Shown: positions 17,626 through 26,557, numbered from the stretch's first letter. The stretch: 64,000 nucleotides of DNA from Devosia sp. Root413D1 (GCF_001425235.1 NZ_LMEA01000012.1:1-64000), one strand, 5' to 3'. Notes: generated by a model from the letters alone, not told the origin. Numbers and translations: made by a program.

Positions 17626-18912
17626 ATGGATCGCATTCGTCTGGTGGGTGGCAATGAGCTCAGGGGCGAGATCCCCATCTCGGGCGCCAAGAACGCGGCG
17701 CTGCCGCTGATGATCGCCTCGCTCCTGACTAAAGACCCGCTGGTGCTGGAGAACGTGCCGCGGCTGGCGGACGTCAACCAGCTCGAAAAAATCCTCGAGA
17801 ATCACGGCGTCGATATCGCCGTGCATGGCCGCAAGGCACCGACGCTCGAGGGCCAGCGGATGACGCTGCAGGCCGCCGAGATCGTCGATACCACAGCGCC
17901 CTACGAGCTGGTCTCGACGATGCGGGCGAGCTTCTGGGTGATCGGGCCGCTGCTGGCGCGGGCGCATGAGGCGCGGGTGTCGCTGCCGGGCGGCTGCGCC
18001 ATCGGCACGCGGCCAGTGGACCTGTTCCTCGCGGGGCTGAAGGAACTGGGCGCCGAGATCGAGATCGACGAGGGCTATGTGGTGGCGCGCGCCCCCAAGG
18101 GCGGGTTGCGCGGCGCGCGCGTGGTGTTCCCCAAGGTGACAGTGGGCGCAACGCATGTGCTGCTGATGGCGGCGACGTTGGCCAAGGGCACAACGGTGCT
18201 CGAGAACGCCGCGATGGAGCCCGAGATCAGCGATGTCGCCGAGTGCCTGGTGAAAATGGGCGCGAAGATTACCGGCATCGGCACGCGCACGCTCACCATC
18301 GAGGGCGTCGATGAGCTGCATGGGGCAACCCATGCCGTGGTGGCGGACCGGATCGAGACCGGCACTTATGCCATGGCGGCGGCCATGACCGGGGGCGACG
18401 TGCTGCTGAAGCATGCGCGGGCCGAGCACCTGCAGGCAGCGCTCGATACGCTGGCGCTCGCAGGGGTAGAGATCAGCTCGGAAGCGGACGGCATTCGGGT
18501 CCGACGCAACGGCAACGGCATCCAGGCGGTGCATGCCGAGACGCAGCCGTTCCCGGGGTTCCCGACGGACCTGCAGGCGCAGTTCATGGCGCTGATGACC
18601 ATGGCCAACGGCACCTCGCAGATCCGCGAGACGATTTTTGAGAACCGCTACATGCATGTGGCCGAGCTCGCCCGCTTCGGCGCCGACATCAAGGTCGATG
18701 GCCAGGTGGCGACCGTGACCGGCGTGCCGCAGCTGAAAGGCGCGCAGGTGATGGCGACCGACCTTCGCGCCTCGGTGTCGCTGGTGATCGCCGGGCTCGC
18801 GGCGCGCGGCGAGACGGTGGTCAACCGGATCTACCACCTCGATCGCGGCTTCGAGCGGCTCGAGGACAAGCTGAGCGCGGTTGGCGCGGAGATTGAGCGG
18901 GTTACGGGGTGA
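17626..18912 (+). CDS. murA: UDP-N-acetylglucosamine 1-carboxyvinyltransferase
   Basis: 428 aa, normal for MurA, the first committed enzyme of peptidoglycan synthesis in the cytoplasm. It transfers enolpyruvate from PEP to UDP-GlcNAc. Seen: [16 protein letters not shown] near residue 19, the active-site Cys124 in [13 protein letters not shown] (the fosfomycin target) and the C-terminal [12 protein letters not shown] chose ATG 17626, since the upstream in-frame stretch from 17491 is repeat sequence. Identification is secure. Confidence 0.97.
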   Translation: MDRIRLVGGNELRGEIPISGAKNAALPLMIASLLTKDPLVLENVPRLADVNQLEKILENHGVDIAVHGRKAPTLEGQRMTLQAAEIVDTTAPYELVSTMRASFWVIGPLLARAHEARVSLPGGCAIGTRPVDLFLAGLKELGAEIEIDEGYVVARAPKGGLRGARVVFPKVTVGATHVLLMAATLAKGTTVLENAAMEPEISDVAECLVKMGAKITGIGTRTLTIEGVDELHGATHAVVADRIETGTYAMAAAMTGGDVLLKHARAEHLQAALDTLALAGVEISSEADGIRVRRNGNGIQAVHAETQPFPGFPTDLQAQFMALMTMANGTSQIRETIFENRYMHVAELARFGADIKVDGQVATVTGVPQLKGAQVMATDLRASVSLVIAGLAARGETVVNRIYHLDRGFERLEDKLSAVGAEIERVTG

Positions 18913-18934
18913 GCTGTCGGGAGTGACCATCGTC

Positions 18935-19237
18935 GTGCCCATGGCGCTTCCGCTACTTGCGGCGTTGATACCGGGTCTCCGAACCTGGCTCGCGATAACT
19001 GCGTCGTTTGGGCTGTACGTCTGGCTCACCTGGCCAAGTTGCGAGCTTGGCCACGGGGATAAATGCTCCCTTGCCTACCAACTGTCATGGCTTACTGCCC
19101 TTGTCGCCGGAGGCGCACTGCTGGCACGCGGCGGGCAGATTGCCTTTCTCCCGTCCCAGCGCTGGTGGGTACGCATTCTCGTCTGCCTGGCGGGGATGGT
19201 GATCGGCTATGTGATCTATGGCACGTTCTTTTCTTAG
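18935..19237 (+). CDS. Small multi-pass membrane protein of unknown function
   Basis: About 100 aa with three hydrophobic segments: MALPLLAALIPGLRTWLAIT, LSWLTALVAGGALLA and WVRILVCLAGMVIGYVIYG. The start is uncertain. GTG 18935 has GGGAG 12 bases upstream; ATG 18941 and GTG 18923 are alternatives. It begins shortly after murA, possibly read through from it. I do not recognise a family. Confidence 0.55.
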   Translation: MPMALPLLAALIPGLRTWLAITASFGLYVWLTWPSCELGHGDKCSLAYQLSWLTALVAGGALLARGGQIAFLPSQRWWVRILVCLAGMVIGYVIYGTFFS

Positions 19238-19644
19238 TGCCGCTGATCGCTGCTGCCGCCTTGCCCCATAGCTCGAGTCAGAGGGGTATCTCTCCCGTAC
19301 TGGGTCGCTCCCCGCTACGCTCGGAGCGCGCGTCGCTTTGCGATGCGATACCCCTCTCCGCCCTTCGGGCACCTCCGGGCGAGGGCTCCGCCCTCGTCCC
19401 GCGACCTTAAGGGGAGAAGGCACCACGCACTCCTTTATGTGCGAGGCCCCTGCCACTGCAGGAAGCGACTGAGAGTCTGGCCGCCCCCTCCACCAGCTAC
19501 GCTGGTCCCCCTCCCCCGCCACGCGGGGGAGGATCACCGCACCGCCGGTGACTCATAGCGATTGCCCCCCCGGCGCTTAGCTTGTAGATCGTCTGTCGGG
19601 CCCCCACTTGCTGGTCAATTCCACCGTTTCCGGACCCCCAACAC
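19238..19644. repeat. Gene-free 407-bp interval with palindromes and the second copy of the 67-bp repeat
   Basis: No convincing gene. AGAGGGGTATC (near 19280) and GATACCCCTCT (near 19347) form an inverted pair, followed by the hairpin GAGGGCGGAGCC-like block. The 67-bp unit at 19484-19550 repeats that at 51-117, including CCCCCGCCACGCGGGGG. The region just before 19645 must hold the promoter for the DUF2948-hisD operon, but no clear -35/-10 is visible. Confidence 0.7.
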
Positions 19645-20073
19645 ATGACCGATCTCAAGCTTCTGGCGCTTGATAGCGAAGACCTCGACGTGATTTCGGC
19701 GACCACGCAGGACGCCATCGTGCGCGTCGGCGATATGGGTTACGCCAAGGCCGACCAGCGCTTCGCCATGCTGATGAACCGCTATGCCTGGGAGGATGGC
19801 AGCAACGCCAAGGCCGGGGTGCGGAAGCGCGCGGCTTTGCACTTCGACCGGGTGACCGGGGTGAAGGTTGCGGGGATCGACACCAATTCGCTCGAGGGGG
19901 CGCTGGAACTCTTGACCATCCGCTTCACCGAGAACGCGGCGCCGAGCGGCTGGGTCGACCTGGCGTTTGCCGGCGGCGGCACGGTGCGGCTGGAAGTCGA
20001 AGTGCTGGAAGCCCGGCTGCAGGATCTGGGCGCCGCCTGGGCGGCGAAGGTCAAGCCCGAGCACGCGTCGTAA
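19645..20073 (+). CDS. DUF2948 family protein
   Basis: 142 aa. The sequence MTDLKLLALDSEDLDVISAT with FTENAAPSGWVDLAFAGGG later is the DUF2948 pattern, a family almost confined to alphaproteobacteria and usually encoded just upstream of hisD. Its stop TAA shares a base with the hisD ATG. Function unknown; the gene order suggests a link with histidine synthesis or simply a conserved operon. Confidence 0.88.
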   Translation: MTDLKLLALDSEDLDVISATTQDAIVRVGDMGYAKADQRFAMLMNRYAWEDGSNAKAGVRKRAALHFDRVTGVKVAGIDTNSLEGALELLTIRFTENAAPSGWVDLAFAGGGTVRLEVEVLEARLQDLGAAWAAKVKPEHAS

Positions 20074-21365
20074 TGCCAGTTATTCTGGACAGCCGGGATG
20101 CCGGCTTTGCCGAAGCTTTCGAGACGCTGCTGAACTCGAAGCGCGAAGCTTCGGAGGAAGTGGGCAATGCGGTGGCCACGATCCTCGCGGACGTGAAGGC
20201 GCGCGGCGACGCGGCGGTGATCGAGTACACCGAAAAATTCGACAAGCCGGCGCAGGCCGCGTGGGCGCTGCGGGTGACCGACGAAGAAATCGCCGAAGCC
20301 AGCGCCCGGACCTCGGCTGAGGTGCTGTCGGCGCTGACCGTGGCGCATGAGCGTATCCGCGCGCACCACGAAAAGCAGAAGCCGCTCGACCATGTCTACC
20401 AGGATCACCTCGGGGTGACGCTGGGGACGATCTGGACGCCGGTGGAAGCGGTGGGCATCTACGTGCCGGGCGGAACGGCCGCCTACCCTTCGTCGGTGCT
20501 GATGAACGCCGTGCCGGCCAAGGTCGCCGGCGCCAGCCGCATCGCCATGGTGGTGCCGATGCCAGGCGGCGAGGCCAACGACGCGGTGCTGGCCGCGGCC
20601 AAGATCGCCGGAGTGACCGAGATTTACCGGATCGGCGGGGCGCAGGCGATCGGCGCCTTGGCCTATGGCACGGCAACCATCGCGCCGGTCAGTAAGATCG
20701 TCGGGCCGGGCAATGCCTATGTGGCGGCGGCCAAGCGCCAGGTGTTCGGCACGGTCGGCATCGACATGATCGCCGGGCCGTCGGAAGTGCTGGTCATCGC
20801 CGACTCCTCTGCCAACCCGGCCTGGGTGGCCGCGGACCTGCTGGCGCAGGCCGAGCATGGCGGCGGGGCGCAATCGATCCTCATCACCACTGATGCGAGG
20901 CTCGCCGACCTGGTCGAGGACGAAGTGTGGCGGCAGATCGAGCTGTTGCCGCGGGCCGAGATCACCCGCGCCGGCTGGGAAGAGTTCGGCGCCATCATCA
21001 CCGTCGCCTCGATGGCGGAAGCGGTGGAGCTCGCCAACCGCATCGCGTCCGAACATGTGGAGCTGGCGATCGAGGATCCGCAGGCGCTGCTCCCCAAAAT
21101 CCGCAATGCTGGTGCCATCTTTCTCGGGCATCACACGCCCGAGGCGATCGGCGATTATGTGGGTGGTTCGAACCATGTGCTGCCGACCGCCCGCTCGGCG
21201 CGCTATGCGTCCGGCCTGGGGGTGCTCGATTTCATGAAACGGACCTCGGTACTCGGGTGCGACCCGGCCTCGCTGGCGGAGCTGGCTCCATCAGCCCGGA
21301 CGCTGGCGACAACCGAGGGGCTCGGGGCGCATGAGCGCTCGATCGCCATACGGCTCAATCGCTAG
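20073..21365 (+). CDS. hisD: Histidinol dehydrogenase
   Basis: 430 aa. It catalyses the last two steps of histidine synthesis (L-histidinol to L-histidine with 2 NAD+). Visible family signatures: IDMIAGPSEVLVIADSSANP, zinc and substrate residues in LAQAEHGGGAQS, the catalytic pair in SEHVELAIEDP, and VGGSNHVLPTARSARY. It overlaps DUF2948 by one base, and the next gene starts directly after its TAG, so the three form one operon. Confidence 0.97.
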   Translation: MPVILDSRDAGFAEAFETLLNSKREASEEVGNAVATILADVKARGDAAVIEYTEKFDKPAQAAWALRVTDEEIAEASARTSAEVLSALTVAHERIRAHHEKQKPLDHVYQDHLGVTLGTIWTPVEAVGIYVPGGTAAYPSSVLMNAVPAKVAGASRIAMVVPMPGGEANDAVLAAAKIAGVTEIYRIGGAQAIGALAYGTATIAPVSKIVGPGNAYVAAAKRQVFGTVGIDMIAGPSEVLVIADSSANPAWVAADLLAQAEHGGGAQSILITTDARLADLVEDEVWRQIELLPRAEITRAGWEEFGAIITVASMAEAVELANRIASEHVELAIEDPQALLPKIRNAGAIFLGHHTPEAIGDYVGGSNHVLPTARSARYASGLGVLDFMKRTSVLGCDPASLAELAPSARTLATTEGLGAHERSIAIRLNR

Positions 21366-22331
21366 ATGGCGCTGACGCCGCGACAGTTCGATCCGAATAG
21401 CGATCGCATCGTCGCCGTGACGCTGGACCCCAACACCATCACCTCAGTCGACCCCGACGAGGTGCATGAGTGGCGCATCGCGATTTACGACCTGGTCGAA
21501 CAGAACGTCTTCGCTCCGGCGCGGGTGAAGGCGACCGGGCCCTATGCGCTGCACGTCTCGATCATCTCGAACTACATCGTGCTCGATGTGCGCAACCCGG
21601 ACACCTATGAACCGATCGCCGCGCACTACCTGTCGCTGACGCCGTTCCGGCGGCTGATCCGCGACTATTTCCGCATCCGCGAAAGCTATTACGATGCGAT
21701 CAAGACCGGCTCGACCTACCAGATCGAAACCGTCGACATGGCGCGGCGCGGCCTCCATAACGAGGCGGCGGAGCTGCTGCGCACCCGGCTCGACAACAAG
21801 CTGGAGATGGACCTCAACACCGCAAGACGGCTGTTCACGCTGATCTGCGCCGTGCAGCCCTTCGCCAGCCGCATCGACGAGCGCGAGTCGAACCTGCCGA
21901 CCGTGCTGTTCGTCTGCTCGATGAACTCGGTGCGCTCGCCGATCGCCGCGGCGCTGGCGCGGCGGTTCTTCCCCGGGCGGCTGATCGTCCGCTCGGCCGG
22001 GGTGCGCTCGGGCAAAGCCGATGGGTTCGTCCACGAAGTGATGGAAGAAATCGGCATCGATATGAGCGTCCATACCCCGCACACCATGGACGAGCTGGTG
22101 GCCAACCATTTCGACCTGGTCATCACGCTCTCGACCGACGCGCCCGAGGCAGTCGAACGGCGCGGCCTCGAGATGGGGGCGATCGAGCACTGGCCGATGC
22201 CGGACCCCACCGAGACCGAGGGCAACCGCGAAGCGGTGCTCAGCGCCTATCGCACCCTGCGCGATACGCTGCAGCAGCGAGTGCGCGAGCGGCTCGACAA
22301 GCTGGTGGCAGCGCCGGCGAAGGTGGGGTGA
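21366..22331 (+). CDS. UPF0262 / low-molecular-weight phosphatase fusion protein
   Basis: 321 aa. Residues 1-165 match UPF0262 (DRIVAVTLDPNTI, LHVSIISNYIVLDVRNPDTY, LDNKLEMDLNTARRLFTLIC). Residues 178-315 form a complete low-molecular-weight phosphotyrosine phosphatase / arsenate reductase-type domain with the P-loop CSMNSVRS (Cys184, Arg190) and a PDPTETEG acid loop. In related bacteria these are, as far as I know, usually two adjacent genes. Here the frame is continuous with no stop or obvious internal start. The ATG abuts the hisD stop. The phosphatase target is unknown. Confidence 0.87.
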   Translation: MALTPRQFDPNSDRIVAVTLDPNTITSVDPDEVHEWRIAIYDLVEQNVFAPARVKATGPYALHVSIISNYIVLDVRNPDTYEPIAAHYLSLTPFRRLIRDYFRIRESYYDAIKTGSTYQIETVDMARRGLHNEAAELLRTRLDNKLEMDLNTARRLFTLICAVQPFASRIDERESNLPTVLFVCSMNSVRSPIAAALARRFFPGRLIVRSAGVRSGKADGFVHEVMEEIGIDMSVHTPHTMDELVANHFDLVITLSTDAPEAVERRGLEMGAIEHWPMPDPTETEGNREAVLSAYRTLRDTLQQRVRERLDKLVAAPAKVG

Positions 22332-22348
22332 GCGGCCCCATGCTCGAT

Positions 22349-22432
22349 GTCGTCCCCGCGAAAGCGGGGACCTCTGTTTGCGATGGTGCAGAAGGCCAAG
22401 AAAACAGAGGTTCCCGCTTTCGCGGGAATGAC
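22349..22432. repeat. Palindromic intergenic repeat, type GTCRTCCC, copy B
   Basis: The imperfect 31-bp inverted repeat begins GTCGTCCCCGCGAAAGCGGG at 22349, and its partner ends CGCGGGAATGAC at 22432. It is the same family as 10097-10174 and 24046-24195. It lies after the phosphatase fusion; the following 210 bases carry the infA promoter region. Confidence 0.82.
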
Positions 22433-22643
22433 CCGGTGGCTCGTTGAGAGAGACGGCCCGTCTTTCTGCTTCAGCCCGGCAAACGTCACCCACTTCTCAA
22501 ATCGTACCTCATTCCCCATATCAACAGAGCATCCCCACCCGCGGGTGGTTCACAAACCGGGCGACATCCAGTATAGGTGGCGCCCAATTCAAGCCCCCGA
22601 CATTGCCAGTAACGTGTTTCGCGGGGCCGTCTCAGGAGAGAGA

Positions 22644-22862
22644 ATGGCTAAGGAAGAAGTGCTCGAATTTCCGGGCGTGATCACGGAACTGCTGCCGAAT
22701 GCGACTTTTCGCGTGAAGCTGGAGAATGAGCACGAGATCATCGCCCATACGGCGGGCCGGCTGCGCAAGAACCGCATCCGTGTGCTGGCGGGCGACAAGG
22801 TGCTGGTCGAAATGACCCCCTACGACCTGACCAAGGGCCGGATCAACTACCGCTTCAGGTAA
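22644..22862 (+). CDS. infA: Translation initiation factor IF-1, copy 1
   Basis: 72 aa, standard IF-1 OB-fold length. IF-1 occupies the 30S A site during initiation. AGGAGAG precedes ATG 22644. It differs from the second copy 49 bp downstream at only five positions (I13V, L40M, V55C, N68T, R72K), so the pair is a recent tandem duplication or a gene-conversion pair. Both copies keep a full reading frame and a ribosome binding site. Confidence 0.95.
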   Translation: MAKEEVLEFPGVITELLPNATFRVKLENEHEIIAHTAGRLRKNRIRVLAGDKVLVEMTPYDLTKGRINYRFR

Positions 22863-22911
22863 GATCCGGAAGTGCGGCGGGTGACACTGCCGCGCTGCTG
22901 ATGGAGACAGT

Positions 22912-23130
22912 ATGGCTAAGGAAGAAGTGCTCGAATTTCCGGGAGTGGTCACCGAACTGCTGCCCAACGCGACGTTTCGGGTGAAACTGGAAAACGAGCA
23001 CGAGATCATCGCCCATACTGCCGGCCGCATGCGCAAGAATCGCATCCGTGTGTTGGCCGGTGACAAGGTGTTGTGCGAAATGACACCTTACGATCTGACC
23101 AAGGGCCGGATCACCTACCGCTTCAAATAG
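22912..23130 (+). CDS. infA: Translation initiation factor IF-1, copy 2
   Basis: 72 aa, [20 protein letters not shown] onward, intact. This is the copy in the canonical position: it is followed 8 bp later by maf and then yacG, the conserved alphaproteobacterial order. It carries Cys55 where copy 1 has Val. It is probably co-transcribed with maf. Confidence 0.95.
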   Translation: MAKEEVLEFPGVVTELLPNATFRVKLENEHEIIAHTAGRMRKNRIRVLAGDKVLCEMTPYDLTKGRITYRFK

Positions 23131-23138
23131 GGCACCCA

Positions 23139-23777
23139 ATGGCCAGCCGTCCCGAGCTTATCCTCGCGTCCGCCTCGCCGCGGCGCCTCGCGCTGCTCAA
23201 CCAGATCGGCATCGAGCCGGAACATCTGGTGCCGGCGCATATCGACGAGACGCCGGAAAAGGGCGAGCTGCCACGCAAGCTCGCGCAGCGCCTCGCCGAC
23301 CAGAAGGCGATCACCGCGCAGCACAAGGCCAAGACCACCGGCATCGCGGGCAACGCGCTGGTGCTGGCGGCAGATACCGTGGTGGCCGTGGGCCGCCGCA
23401 TCCTGCCCAAGGCCGAGACGATGGAAGAAGCCTCGGAGTGCCTCAGGGTCCTCTCGGGCCGCTCACATCGGGTGTTCACCGCCGTCACCATGCTGACCCC
23501 GTCCGGCCAGATGCGCAAACGCCTGGTCGAAACCCGCATCCGCTTCAAGCGGCTCTCGGCGCGAGAGATCGAAAGCTACCTCGCCAGCGCCGAATGGCGC
23601 GACAAGGCCGGCGGCTACGCCATCCAGGGCATTGCCGGGGCGTTCGTCCTGAAGCTGCAGGGCTCCTACTCGGCCGTGGTCGGGCTGCCGCTCAACGAAA
23701 CGGTGGGCCTCCTGGCCGGTGAAGGCTATCCGGTGCACTTCAACTGGTTGAACCAGTCGAACCTCACGGCAGTCTGA
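23139..23777 (+). CDS. maf: Maf-like nucleoside triphosphate pyrophosphatase
   Basis: 212 aa. The N-terminal [18 protein letters not shown] and ADTVV (near residue 80) motifs are those of the Maf/Ham1 fold, which hydrolyses modified or non-canonical NTPs. ATG 23139 lies 8 bp after infA. Identification is firm at family level; the preferred nucleotide is not evident from sequence. Confidence 0.93.
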   Translation: MASRPELILASASPRRLALLNQIGIEPEHLVPAHIDETPEKGELPRKLAQRLADQKAITAQHKAKTTGIAGNALVLAADTVVAVGRRILPKAETMEEASECLRVLSGRSHRVFTAVTMLTPSGQMRKRLVETRIRFKRLSAREIESYLASAEWRDKAGGYAIQGIAGAFVLKLQGSYSAVVGLPLNETVGLLAGEGYPVHFNWLNQSNLTAV

Positions 23778-23801
23778 GATGATCGAGGAGATCATCAAGA
23801 G

Positions 23802-24017
23802 ATGACCGCCGAAATCATCAAGCTGAAGCCAACCCGGCCCTGCCCGATCTGCGGCAAGCCGTCGAGCCAGCAACACCATCCGTTCTGCTCGGGCCGTTGC
23901 CAGGACATCGACCTCAATCGCTGGCTCAGCGGGAGCTATGTGATCCCGGCCGAGCCGGTGGAGGTGGATGAGGAGGATGGGGTTCCCAAGGTCGATGAGG
24001 CGGAAGACGAGGAGTAG
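23802..24017 (+). CDS. yacG: DNA gyrase inhibitor YacG
   Basis: 71 aa zinc-finger protein. The four-Cys site is CPICGK ... FCSGRCQDIDLNRWLSG with the conserved Asp-Leu-Arg/Asn-Trp region, followed by an acidic tail (EVDEEDG, EAEDEE). YacG binds GyrB and blocks DNA binding. It follows maf with a 24-bp gap, the usual order. Confidence 0.93.
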   Translation: MTAEIIKLKPTRPCPICGKPSSQQHHPFCSGRCQDIDLNRWLSGSYVIPAEPVEVDEEDGVPKVDEAEDEE

Positions 24018-24045
24018 TCCGTATCGTTTGCTCTGCAACTCCTCA

Positions 24046-24195
24046 CCGGCCGTCATCCCGGCGAACGCAGGGATCCAGTGCTCATACCTCTCCTCCCATC
24101 AACCGTCCCCGACCTTGCCGTGAAAGACCGGATGGGTTCGCGTTAACCTAACCGTTCGAGCGGTGGGTCCCGGCGTTCGCCGGGATGACGGCCGG
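24046..24195. repeat. Palindromic intergenic repeat, type GTCATCCC, copy C
   Basis: CCGGCCGTCATCCCGGCGAA at 24046 pairs with the reverse complement ending GGGATGACGGCCGG at 24195. The loop (about 85 bases) is longer than in the two other copies. It lies between convergent yacG and an SDR gene, with no gene inside. Confidence 0.8.
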
Positions 24196-24235
24196 TGGGG
24201 GTATGAAAAACTGACGCCCAGCCGGGCCCCGCCCC

Positions 24236-24997
24236 TCACGGCATCAGCTGCCCGCCGTTCACGTCGATGATCTGGCCGGTGATGTAGCCGGACATCGAGT
24301 CCGAAGCCAAAAACACATAGGCGCCGACGCAATCTTCGGCCGTGCCCAGCCGCTGCATCGGGATCTGTGCGGCGGCGTTGTCCATTACCGATTGCGGGGT
24401 CTTGTCGTGGAACGGGGTGATGATGAAGCCCGGGGCGACGACGTTGACGCGGATGTGGTCGGGGGCGAACTCGCGGGCGGCGTTGCGGGTGATCGAGTGC
24501 ACGGCGGCTTTGGCCGAGGCGTAGACGGCTGAGCCACCAAAGCCGCCGAAGCGACCGGCCACCGAGCCGGTATTGATGATCGAGCCGCCGCCGGCGGCCT
24601 TCAGGTGCGCATAGGCGGCCTTGGTGACAGCCAAGACCGAGCGGACATTGAGGTTGTAGACCCGGTCGTAGGTCGCATCGTCGAAGGCGGCGTTGGTGAC
24701 GCGGTCGAGAATCGCGCCGGCATTGTTGATCAGGATATCGAGCCCACCGAGCCCGGCCACCGCATCGGCGACGATTCGGGCGGCCGAGGCCGAGTTGCTC
24801 ACGTCACCGAGCACCACCACCGCCTTGCCGCCCGCGGCGCGGATCTCGCCGGCGACGGCTTCGGCGGCTTCGGCATTCTTGTTGCCATGCACGGCAACGG
24901 CGGCGCCGAGACGCGCCAGTTCCTTGGCGACTGCGGCCCCGATGCCGGTGGACGACCCGGTGACGAGGGCGCGCTTGCCCCTGATATCCTCAAGCAT
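24236..24997 (-). CDS. SDR-family oxidoreductase
   Basis: 253 aa classical short-chain dehydrogenase. Seen: the NAD(P) glycine motif TGSSTGIG (residues 13-20), NNAG near 91 and the catalytic Ser...YASAK (Tyr and Lys near 160-164). It resembles 3-oxoacyl-ACP reductase-like and sugar dehydrogenases but gives no clue to substrate. It is a single gene, with repeats on both sides. Confidence 0.9.
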   Translation of the reverse strand: MLEDIRGKRALVTGSSTGIGAAVAKELARLGAAVAVHGNKNAEAAEAVAGEIRAAGGKAVVVLGDVSNSASAARIVADAVAGLGGLDILINNAGAILDRVTNAAFDDATYDRVYNLNVRSVLAVTKAAYAHLKAAGGGSIINTGSVAGRFGGFGGSAVYASAKAAVHSITRNAAREFAPDHIRVNVVAPGFIITPFHDKTPQSVMDNAAAQIPMQRLGTAEDCVGAYVFLASDSMSGYITGQIIDVNGGQLMP

Positions 24998-25030
24998 GGT
25001 GGCTCCTCTTTTTGAATCGGCGGCAGACTA

Positions 25031-25131
25031 GAGCGCTTCAGCGTTTCAGTGAAACGCCGAAACGCTCCAGGTCGTTGGTTTTGTCGCGCTTTCGAACCGG
25101 AAAAGTCTGCAACTTTTCCTGAAAGCGCTCT
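25031..25131. repeat. Dispersed intergenic repeat, type GAAAAGTTGCAGACTTTTCC, copy B
   Basis: Reverse-orientation copy of the element at 17488-17587: the arms read GAACCGGAAAAGTCTGCAAC then TTTTCCTGAAAGCGCTC, preceded by GCGTTTCAGTGAAACGC. It sits in the 312-bp gap between the SDR gene and tRNA-Phe. The rest of the gap holds short GC-rich palindromes but no gene. Confidence 0.8.
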
Positions 25132-25309
25132 AGCCGTGCGGCCGGCGGCAAGCCACCGGAATGGTGCAGAAACGATACCCGGGACCGGGCTTCCATGCCC
25201 GGTTTCCAGGGCGGGTTTTCCACATTGAGGAAGATGGCAAAACCCGCTTGCGCACCCCGACAATGCCCCCTATAAACCGCCCGACTTAGCGCCCTCGGGC
25301 GCCACGGTT

Positions 25310-25385
25310 GCCCGGGTAGCTCAGTTGGTAGAGCAGCGGATTGAAAATCCGCGTGTCACTGGTTCGATTCCGGTCCCGGGCACCA
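25310..25385 (+). tRNA. tRNA-Phe (anticodon GAA)
   Basis: 76 nt with encoded CCA. The acceptor stem GCCCGGG pairs with CCCGGGC, the D-arm is AGCTCAGTTGGTAGAGCA, the anticodon loop TTGAAAA sits in a CGGAT/ATCCG stem, and the T-arm is CTGGTTCGATTCCGG. It stands at the left edge of the accessory low-oxygen region, immediately before a broken phage-type regulator. Confidence 0.97.
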
Positions 25386-25651
25386 CTCCTTTCCCCTTAG
25401 ACATCAAATGCTTAAGCGTAACTGAGCTCGGAAAATCGCGAGCTCGATGTCGCGTACATGTTGCAACCAGAACCCGCGAATTTCCGGGGTTTTCCAATTG
25501 CTCCCGGCAAGTCCACGCAACATGAACCGCGACATGAAGCGCGCGTGAGCAAGTTGGACTAGCTCCAATTGGCCGACCGGAGGCGGAGGGGGTCTACCCA
25601 TCGACATGCTTCCTTGGGAGCGCCACATCATCGAGCGAGCGCGAACCCCAA
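25386..25651. other. Gene-free interval downstream of tRNA-Phe
   Basis: 266 bases with lower GC and no convincing reading frame, promoter or integrase remnant. Its position between a tRNA 3' end and a decayed phage regulator suggests leftover DNA of an integrated element. I saw no second copy of the tRNA-Phe 3' end by eye in the window. Confidence 0.5.
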
Positions 25652-25848
25652 TTGAACACCGCTTTCCGACTGATGGCCCGGTACGACGGCCGGGCGACCA
25701 TCCCCGTCGACGAGCTCGTCTGGTACTACTTCCTCCACCTCAACGTCGAGCAGCTCATCCGCAAGGCGGGGGCGGACGATATGCCCTCCCCCTCATCCGA
25801 ATCGAGGCGAGCCAGAAGGCCGCGAAGGGGGTACGGGGTTCCCCCGAA
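25652..25848 (+). pseudogene. Frameshifted pyocin activator (PrtN-like) remnant
   Basis: Reading from TTG 25652 gives NTAFRLMARYDGRATIPVDE, the start of PrtN-family activators of pyocin/tailocin genes. At about 25782 the frame breaks. One base appears lost from an Ile codon, and the neighbouring frame continues ALPLIRIEASQKAAKGV, the next conserved PrtN block. The C-terminal third is missing; homology stops just before an FNR-type box at 25849, where low-oxygen genes begin. I read it as a dead relic of a prophage or tailocin at tRNA-Phe. Confidence 0.72.
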
Positions 25849-25862
25849 TTGACCTCGATCAA
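25849..25862. promoter_or_regulatory. FNR/FixK-type box
   Basis: TTGACCTCGATCAA, a TTGA-N6-TCAA palindrome whose near edge is 53 bases before the start of the NAD(P)H oxidoreductase gene at 25916. This is the spacing expected for class II activation near -41. Confidence 0.75.
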
Positions 25863-25915
25863 TACTGGCGTCACCGGTTTGGGCAACCTGCTCGTGTCAA
25901 AACTGGTGCGATGCG

Positions 25916-26557
25916 ATGCGAATCTACCTGCTTCTTGCTCATCCTGACGCCACGAGCTTCAACCGCGCACTCGCTGACGCCTACGCCGGAGCGGCGCTCG
26001 CCGCTGGCCATGAGGTCCGTCGCCAGAACATCGGAGAACTCAAGTTCGATCCCGTCCTGTGGAAAGGCTATCGGGAGATCCAACCGCTTGAGCCCGACCT
26101 CGTCGCAGCGCAGGAGAACATTCGTTGGTGTGAGCGCTGGGTCATCTTCTACCCCGTATGGTGGGGTTCGGTGCCCGCCCTGCTCAAGGGCTTCTTCGAC
26201 CGGGTTCTCTATGCGGACTTCGCCTACAAGTATCACGAGAAGGACCCTTTCTGGGACAAGCTCCTGAAGGGGCGATCGGCACACATAGTGGCGACAAGTG
26301 ATGCGCCGGCGCTGTGGTTGTGGCTCCAGTATCGGAACAGCGACGTCAACGCGGTGCGGCGCGGCGCGCTTGAGTTCTGTGGTTTTTCGCCGGTCAGGGT
26401 TACCCGAGTAGATCGGGTAAAGTACCTGACGAGTGAGCAGCGGGCGCGGCAACTGTCGGATGAAGCCATGAGAGGCACCGCACGAGTTCGCTCGTATGCG
26501 CCGGACAGCCTAAGTACCGGCGATTGCAGGGGCATTGACGCTCAACTATGGGTCTAG
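25916..26557 (+). CDS. Flavodoxin-fold NAD(P)H-dependent oxidoreductase
   Basis: 213 aa. The N-terminus MRIYLLLAHPDATSFNRAL and the segments WVIFYPVWWGSVPALLKGFF and DRVLYADFAY mark the Flavodoxin_2 / NAD(P)H:quinone reductase (KefF, MdaB) family, which binds FMN or FAD. The C-terminal 35 residues after SDEAMRGTARV look unlike the family and may be loosely conserved. It lies downstream of an FNR-type box, so it is probably induced at low oxygen to handle quinones. Confidence 0.82.
   Translation: MRIYLLLAHPDATSFNRALADAYAGAALAAGHEVRRQNIGELKFDPVLWKGYREIQPLEPDLVAAQENIRWCERWVIFYPVWWGSVPALLKGFFDRVLYADFAYKYHEKDPFWDKLLKGRSAHIVATSDAPALWLWLQYRNSDVNAVRRGALEFCGFSPVRVTRVDRVKYLTSEQRARQLSDEAMRGTARVRSYAPDSLSTGDCRGIDAQLWV

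Noticed and set aside
17497-19029. Long minus-strand open frame opposite murA (about 510 codons)
   Set aside because: High-GC shadow of murA; the translation is rich in Arg, His and Gln with no domain, while the plus strand is an unmistakable MurA.
25386-25651. Integrase remnant next to tRNA-Phe
   Set aside because: Six-frame reading of this gap shows only short frames without tyrosine-recombinase motifs.
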